A stretch of 64,000 nt of DNA from Cristatella mucedo (lineage: Eukaryota > Bryozoa > Phylactolaemata > Cristatellidae): positions 4,324,501 to 4,388,500 of the forward strand of contig WPIO01000028.1 of NCBI GenBank assembly GCA_009760855.2. The letters run 5' to 3'. A program made the position numbers and the translations under genes. The notes under the pieces are model-generated. The model made no database searches. It saw only the letters and a program-made list of their open reading frames with translations, and was not told the origin of the DNA. Shown in pieces: positions 59,587 through 64,000 of the stretch; positions within the stretch are counted from its first letter, which is position 1, and every line of letters starts with the position of its first letter.

Positions 59587-59943
59587 TCAAGCCGTCTGCC
59601 ATTCCTTGCTAAGCAAGGCAATAAGCATGGCCTGACCGGCGTCTATGATTGGTCACTTGCTAAGTCTTGGCTGTAATAGTAGAACAGGGTTTGGCTGCTG
59701 AGTCTCCACCAAGTCTTCCCCTAAAGCCTGGTTTACAGGAGTCTTTTCTTCCAACCAACTCAGAGTCTTCGGTGTTTACGTCACTAATACCAAGGGAGGT
59801 CCTGACTTAGCGAAGACATAGCAAAGACTCAGCAGCCAAACCTGGTTCTACTTGTTCTGCCAAGTCTTAGCAAGTGATCAATCATAGATGCCGTTCAGGC
59901 CACGCCTATTGCGTTGCTTAGCGAGGAATGGCAGACGGCTTGA
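59587..59943. mobile_element. Fold-back (MITE-like) element with 119-bp inverted arms
   Basis: The left arm 59587-59705 and right arm 59825-59943 are reverse complements at roughly 85-90% identity by eye, separated by a 119-bp spacer. The arm starts TCAAGCCGTCTGCCATTCCT. It has no coding capacity. Such long-arm fold-backs resemble non-autonomous DNA transposons, but no known terminal signature was recognised. Confidence 0.8.
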
Positions 59944-59974
59944 AAACAGCCGACTTGACCTTGAATGTCCGAAG

Positions 59975-60290
59975 AATTGAAGCCTTGAAAACCTTGAAGT
60001 CAATCCGTTGCTTGGCTGGTAGCGAGTGCAGGTCGTGGAGAAGTGGTGTGATGTGGCAACTGCGATGCTCACGACGGACAAGCCTAGCTGCAGTTTTGCA
60101 CCAGCTGTAATCTCCTGATTGCACATGCTGGTAGGCCAGCAAGCAGTGAGTTATATAAGTCAAGACGGGATGTCACAAATGCATGGACCAATTTAGATGT
60201 GGTATCCCTGTCTAAACAAGCCCGAATTTTAGCATGTTATGTAGCTGAAAGTAGGCAGACTTGACTGTGGAATTACATCAAGATATTGTA
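59975..60290 (-). mobile_element. LINE RT C-terminal fragment
   Basis: The minus strand encodes HITPLLHDLHSLPAKQRIDF and a degraded [18 protein letters not shown]; the order fits a reverse-oriented copy interrupted by the fold-back element. Confidence 0.75.
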
Positions 60291-60569
60291 ACTTCATGTT
60301 AGTAAATATCTTGTGGAACTGCTGCTGCAGTTTAAATGCCACTCCAAAAACTGGCAGGATTCCACAGATACCTCATACTTGTTGCTGGTGCTTGGCCAGT
60401 ACTAATGTACATAATTATAGCTGCGACTGTAAAAATCTCAAATCAGGTGAGCAGTTTGATATACTTTAATAGCTAAATCTCGAGAGAAGTCAAAACAAGA
60501 GTCATCAATAAGAAATAGTCTAGTAGCCAGTATGTAGATGCTATGAAAAACACAAGTGGCCAAAGGGCA

Positions 60570-60636
60570 AAAGCGGCTAGAAACAGATTTGAGTTCTCTG
60601 AGGGCGCTTTATCAAGTGTATTATTATTATTAAGAA
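60570..60636 (+). mobile_element. LINE 3' terminal fragment
   Basis: Ends TTGAGTTCTCTGAGGGCGCT, TTATCAAGTGTATTATTATT. Only the terminal stem remains. Confidence 0.72.
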
Positions 60637-61052
60637 CTCAATTAGACCATGAAAAAGATATGCTAAGCAAACGGTACAACCCCTGCCCCATCCTATTTCT
60701 GGTGCAGCAGAATTTTGATATTCGACAAGAACCGTTATGTAGGGGCAATAGAATTACAAATCTCCGGTCTCTAAGAATGACGTCAAAAGGATCATACAGC
60801 CTGGCAAGTCACACGAGAACATTTTCATCCGCAATAATACCACTTTTTAGCAATAACCAAAATCATCAAGCATATGCCTGATATAGTTTTAAACAGTTGT
60901 GTTAAGCACAGCTTTGATTATCATGAGCTCTGTGGATTGGTTTGCATATTTTATTTTCTAATTCCATGAAATGTAATGCACGAAATTAAACTGGATGCAT
61001 TAACTGTTAAGACAAACTGGCTTTTGGACAAGCAAACCCTAAAGCTGCATAC

Positions 61053-61183
61053 CTTAGTAGGAGCTTGCTTGGAGCTCTTTGTCACATCAAAATATTGCTT
61101 GCTTGGTTTCACTTCCATGTCACTGTAATTTCCACGGTCTGAACGTGGGACGGGGTTTTTGTGAGTTACTTTATGCCCAGAGG
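61053..61183 (-). CDS. Zinc-finger gene, exon 3
   Basis: On the minus strand the exon follows GAATGTTACAG and ends at GTATGC. It encodes about 43 residues, including HKVTHKNPVPRSDRGNYSD and VKPSKQYFDVTKSSKQAPTK. It is polar and basic with no recognised domain. Phase 0 at the end agrees with the next exon, which begins with an in-frame ATG codon. Confidence 0.65.
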
Positions 61184-61515
61184 CTGTAACATTCAAGGTA
61201 GATGCACAGATGTGAACACAAAACACATACTTGTCTTGGAATAAGTAGCACTAATATATGTATAGGTATACACAATGCACGAAACAAGCAGCAGATGACA
61301 ACTCTAAATAGAACCCAGGTTCGAAACATAAATATGAAACGTCAGAACCAACAAAACACCCAAACCTAGATTTACCATGGTTACAAACAAGAGAAAATCC
61401 AACAAAAAAATTGCCTGCTAGCACCATGACAGGTACAGCAAGGGAACGTGCCATGCAGCACAAACAGCTAAGCACAATTACTATATGGACGGCTGAGCAG
61501 AAAGAAAAACCTTAC

Positions 61516-61560
61516 TTAAGCTCGAATATTGTGGCACATCGAAGTGCATGATGACTTGGC
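61516..61560 (-). CDS. Zinc-finger gene, exon 2 (small)
   Basis: A 45-nt segment on the minus strand after a pyrimidine-rich acceptor (TTGCTGTTGTGCAAG) and before a GTAAGG donor. It encodes GQVIMHFDVPQYSSL, counting the split codon. It starts in phase with the first exon and ends in phase with the exon at 61183. An alternative is that it extends upstream to its own ATG at 61585, which would make it the first coding exon. Confidence 0.5.
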   Translation of the reverse strand, partial: AKSSCTSMCHNIRA

Positions 61561-61794
61561 CTTGCACAACAGCAAGAGGGTGCATGAAGGGCAAAACCGA
61601 AAAAGTTTAAAATCGGTATCATTCAAAAAATAACCGAGTAATTGCCAGCGAAAAAATTACATAAAACCCAACACTATAAGCAGGAATCAAAAAGCCAAAC
61701 TGTCCATCAATACAAAGCTGTTTTATCATTCAGTCAACACTTAGATAGGGCTTGGCTACCACGGTGATCTGCAAGTCCTCCAACCTCACATCAG

Positions 61795-62060
61795 TAATGA
61801 TAATAATAATAACATGTTTGTATAGCGCCTTCAGAGAACCTAATCTCTTTCTAGGCACTTAACAAATGCAGTAAAAGAAGCATAATCCTATGGTTAGTGG
61901 TAGCATGCACAATATCAACAAGCATAACATGGTTAGAGGCGACATGCACAGGGTCAGCATGCAAATATGGTTCGTGTCAGCATGCAATAAACTTGAGCAC
62001 AACAACCATAGAATGTAACCATTAAAAAATCATTCATCGTCGATACGTTGGTCAAAATGT
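61795..62060 (-). mobile_element. LINE 3' UTR fragment
   Basis: A reverse-oriented 3' end in the first intron of the zinc-finger gene, with TAATAATAATAACATGTTTG, GCGCCTTCAGAGAACCTAAT and GCATGC-rich UTR. Confidence 0.78.
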
Positions 62061-63595
62061 AGCAGCAACCAGGACATCACATGACAGTACGTGTTTTGAA
62101 CTGTTTTTCCAGGCAAAAATTTTAAAAACAGATATTTCGATGCTCAAAATAAAAAAAGATCACTAAGGCACATTGCAGCTTAGCCCAGGCAGTGAACCTA
62201 CAAACGCACTTTATTGCTAAAACCGCAGTTAAGAGGTGGCAGCAGCAAGATCACACGAAATTCTAAGCAAAGGTCATCTGTCGCATGTGAAGAGTCAAAC
62301 GATTACAGCCAGCCGATCTACACTAGGTCGTTTGAACGGCCCTGCCAAGCCGGTCTCACAACCACGAAGCCGCCCGACTGATGGCCGGCAGCCCTTTCAA
62401 CGCTCAAGCAGCAGTACACAGCTAGCATGATGGATCACACAGCTGAGGCTTGGGCTGTGCCTGAGAGCGTTGAGAGCAGTGGCCCCTTGGGCCACAACGC
62501 TGCTGGCACCAAAGCCCTTGCTGCGACGGCGACCACGCGGTGGGTCAAAAGCTGGAACACCCGGCAATTACAGGAACATTTAAGTGAAGCTTCGTAGTGG
62601 TGCAGAATGTAGGCAGAGGAAACGTTTAAATCCAAAAAACCACCAGATAGTCTGAAGAGGCGACAGCCAGAATATAGGGCCAATGCTAACAGCCTCCGAC
62701 ACTTAACCCGGAGTCCCTCCTGTGCTGTAGCTTCATCGTCACTAGCGGATTCGCTGTGCTACGCAGACTGAAGAGACGATTTCTGCAGGGTCACGGCAAT
62801 AATTATAAGCGTAGAGAGAACAGCACAACAACGCTAAGCTGAAGCACCTGTTGAGCGCCCGAATCGATTTCAAGGCCGAACAGCTGCAGCGGCTGCAGGT
62901 CCTCCGGCCGGCGGGTATGGCGGGCTGCTATGATAGCGCTTACCTGCAGCCACCGCGTGCAGAGGCCTCGCGCTTTTCAATTAGTATGTTTCAAAAAGCA
63001 GCTAAATAACAATTAGCCATCTAAGACGAGTAAACGCGTCCTGAAGCTCTGTTTCAAGTGGCTCCGATAAGCGTCCGCGCTAGCTACGGGGTAGGTTGGC
63101 GACAGAGCTACCAGCGATGTCGCGTCTGGGTGAAAGGAGAAATACCACCAGTAAAAAACTGAGGGTTTCGAGATTATTACGCGGCACTTCAGGGCCGAAT
63201 TTCCAGAGCCGCTATACTACTCAGCAAGTGCCGATTGACCGCGGCGGCACCGCCAGTACACCGCGGCGCCTGCATGCGGGTCGGCCATGTTGCAAAACGG
63301 AACACCTGTCAAACAGTAAATTAAAAACTTTTTCACGCGCTACTCGTTCAGAGAACTTAGTACCATCGAATCGCTGACACGTCAGAGATGCTTCAGCTTG
63401 ATTTTTGGAAAACCGTATAAAGGCAAGTGACCGTGTTCGCGCCGCTATCCCCGCCGCTGCCAGTACCGAGCAGCCGAATTCGATCGACCGTTCACGGGCC
63501 CCTTAGCAAGGCAGTATTACGATACGGCGTAAAACACGAAACATTCATCTGAATATATAACAAACAAAACAAATTCTAATGTTCGCATTAATTAC
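62061..63595. other. First intron of the zinc-finger gene, GC-rich in part
   Basis: About 62290-63300 is CpG-rich. A strong minus-strand donor (CTGCAG then GTAAGC) ends at 62944 and could mark an alternative 5' untranslated exon. No coding exon fits the phase. Confidence 0.35.
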
Positions 63596-63656
63596 CTCCG
63601 CGAGCTGTTCCGGTCGGTCGACACCCAGGGTCGGGATAACACAGTCTCGCAGCCAT
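63596..63656 (-). CDS. Zinc-finger gene, candidate first coding exon
   Basis: Read on the minus strand, an ATG at 63656-63654 opens 20 codons (MAARLCYPDPGCRPTGTARG) and then a GTAATT donor, leaving one base. The segment is in the CpG-rich end of the window, as expected for a promoter-proximal exon. The leftover base matches the two bases needed by the exon at 61560. No transcript evidence is available, and a small exon could lie between them. Confidence 0.55.
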
Positions 63657-63900
63657 GTCGACACCTCGTCTGCTCGCGGCGCTCAACTGCCCACGTTCCT
63701 TCGATATCACCACCGCCCCATGCTCCGACGAACCTGGCCGTTTAACATACCCTTATCTTCTTCATAATTTTCAAATTTTAATTCTTAATTAAATTTCAAG
63801 TTAGACAGCGCTCTCTAAGCCGAAATCCTAGCAAACCCGGAACGCAGTCAGTGCCCAGGGGTTAGGGCGCGAACGGCAGCCCGTAGCCATACGCGCGCAT
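63657..63900 (-). promoter_or_regulatory. CpG-rich promoter region of the zinc-finger gene
   Basis: The sequence upstream of the candidate start codon is rich in CpG compared with the introns (for example around 63670-63690 and 63840-63940). No TATA box was identified at a fixed distance. Promoter status is inferred from position and composition only. Confidence 0.35.
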
Positions 63901-64000
63901 AGATAGCCACGGTTGGGCTATTCGCGGCGGCATACCTGTAGGTCAACCAGATCGTGTAACCTTGTACTAAAAATAAATACTAGTAAAGTTCTTTGAACAT

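Noticed and set aside
62944-63000. Coding exon ending at the strong minus-strand donor at 62944
   Set aside because: The upstream frame has a stop and the phase does not match the next exon; at most an untranslated exon.
63096-63377. 93-codon + strand frame near the right edge
   Set aside because: It lies in the CpG-rich first-intron region of the minus gene, with no recognised motif; more likely chance.

Overview
This is a window of intron-rich metazoan nuclear DNA. The only real protein-coding sequence I can support comes as short exons bounded by GT/AG sites, and most of the rest is introns filled with degraded retrotransposons and microsatellites. No prokaryotic operon, rRNA, genuine tRNA or CRISPR array is visible. 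The taxon cannot be fixed from sequence alone. A PPP4R4 orthologue, a CR1/L2-like LINE population and tRNA-derived SINEs suggest an invertebrate animal with a medium-sized genome.

Gene 1 (+ strand, 3660-45819) is the 3' part of PPP4R4, a HEAT-repeat regulatory subunit of protein phosphatase 4. I resolved 17 exons whose codon phases agree at every junction (2,429 nt, 808 residues plus stop). They run from early HEAT repeats, through the alpha-solenoid, to a charged coiled coil and a Ser/Thr/Ala-rich tail. The N-terminus lies upstream of the window, apart from one doubtful exon at 3295-3370.

Gene 2 (- strand, 63656 down to 46538) is a C2H2 zinc-finger protein assembled from ten phase-compatible exons (2,586 nt, 861 residues). 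It has a CpG-rich 5' end, an atypical C-x6-C/H-x3-H finger, a 441-residue low-complexity exon, an acidic stretch and four classical C2H2 fingers. The two genes are convergent, with stop codons about 0.7 kb apart.

The introns hold more than 30 fragments of a 5'-truncated non-LTR retrotransposon ending in (ATT)n, a second more decayed LINE group, and two tRNA-derived SINE groups. SINE group B carries a tail matching the LINE 3' end. There are also TA, CT, GATA and GT microsatellites, three minisatellites, a 28-bp perfect hairpin, a 119-bp-arm fold-back element and a GC-rich palindrome-bearing island. Most of the 64 kb is intron and repeat.
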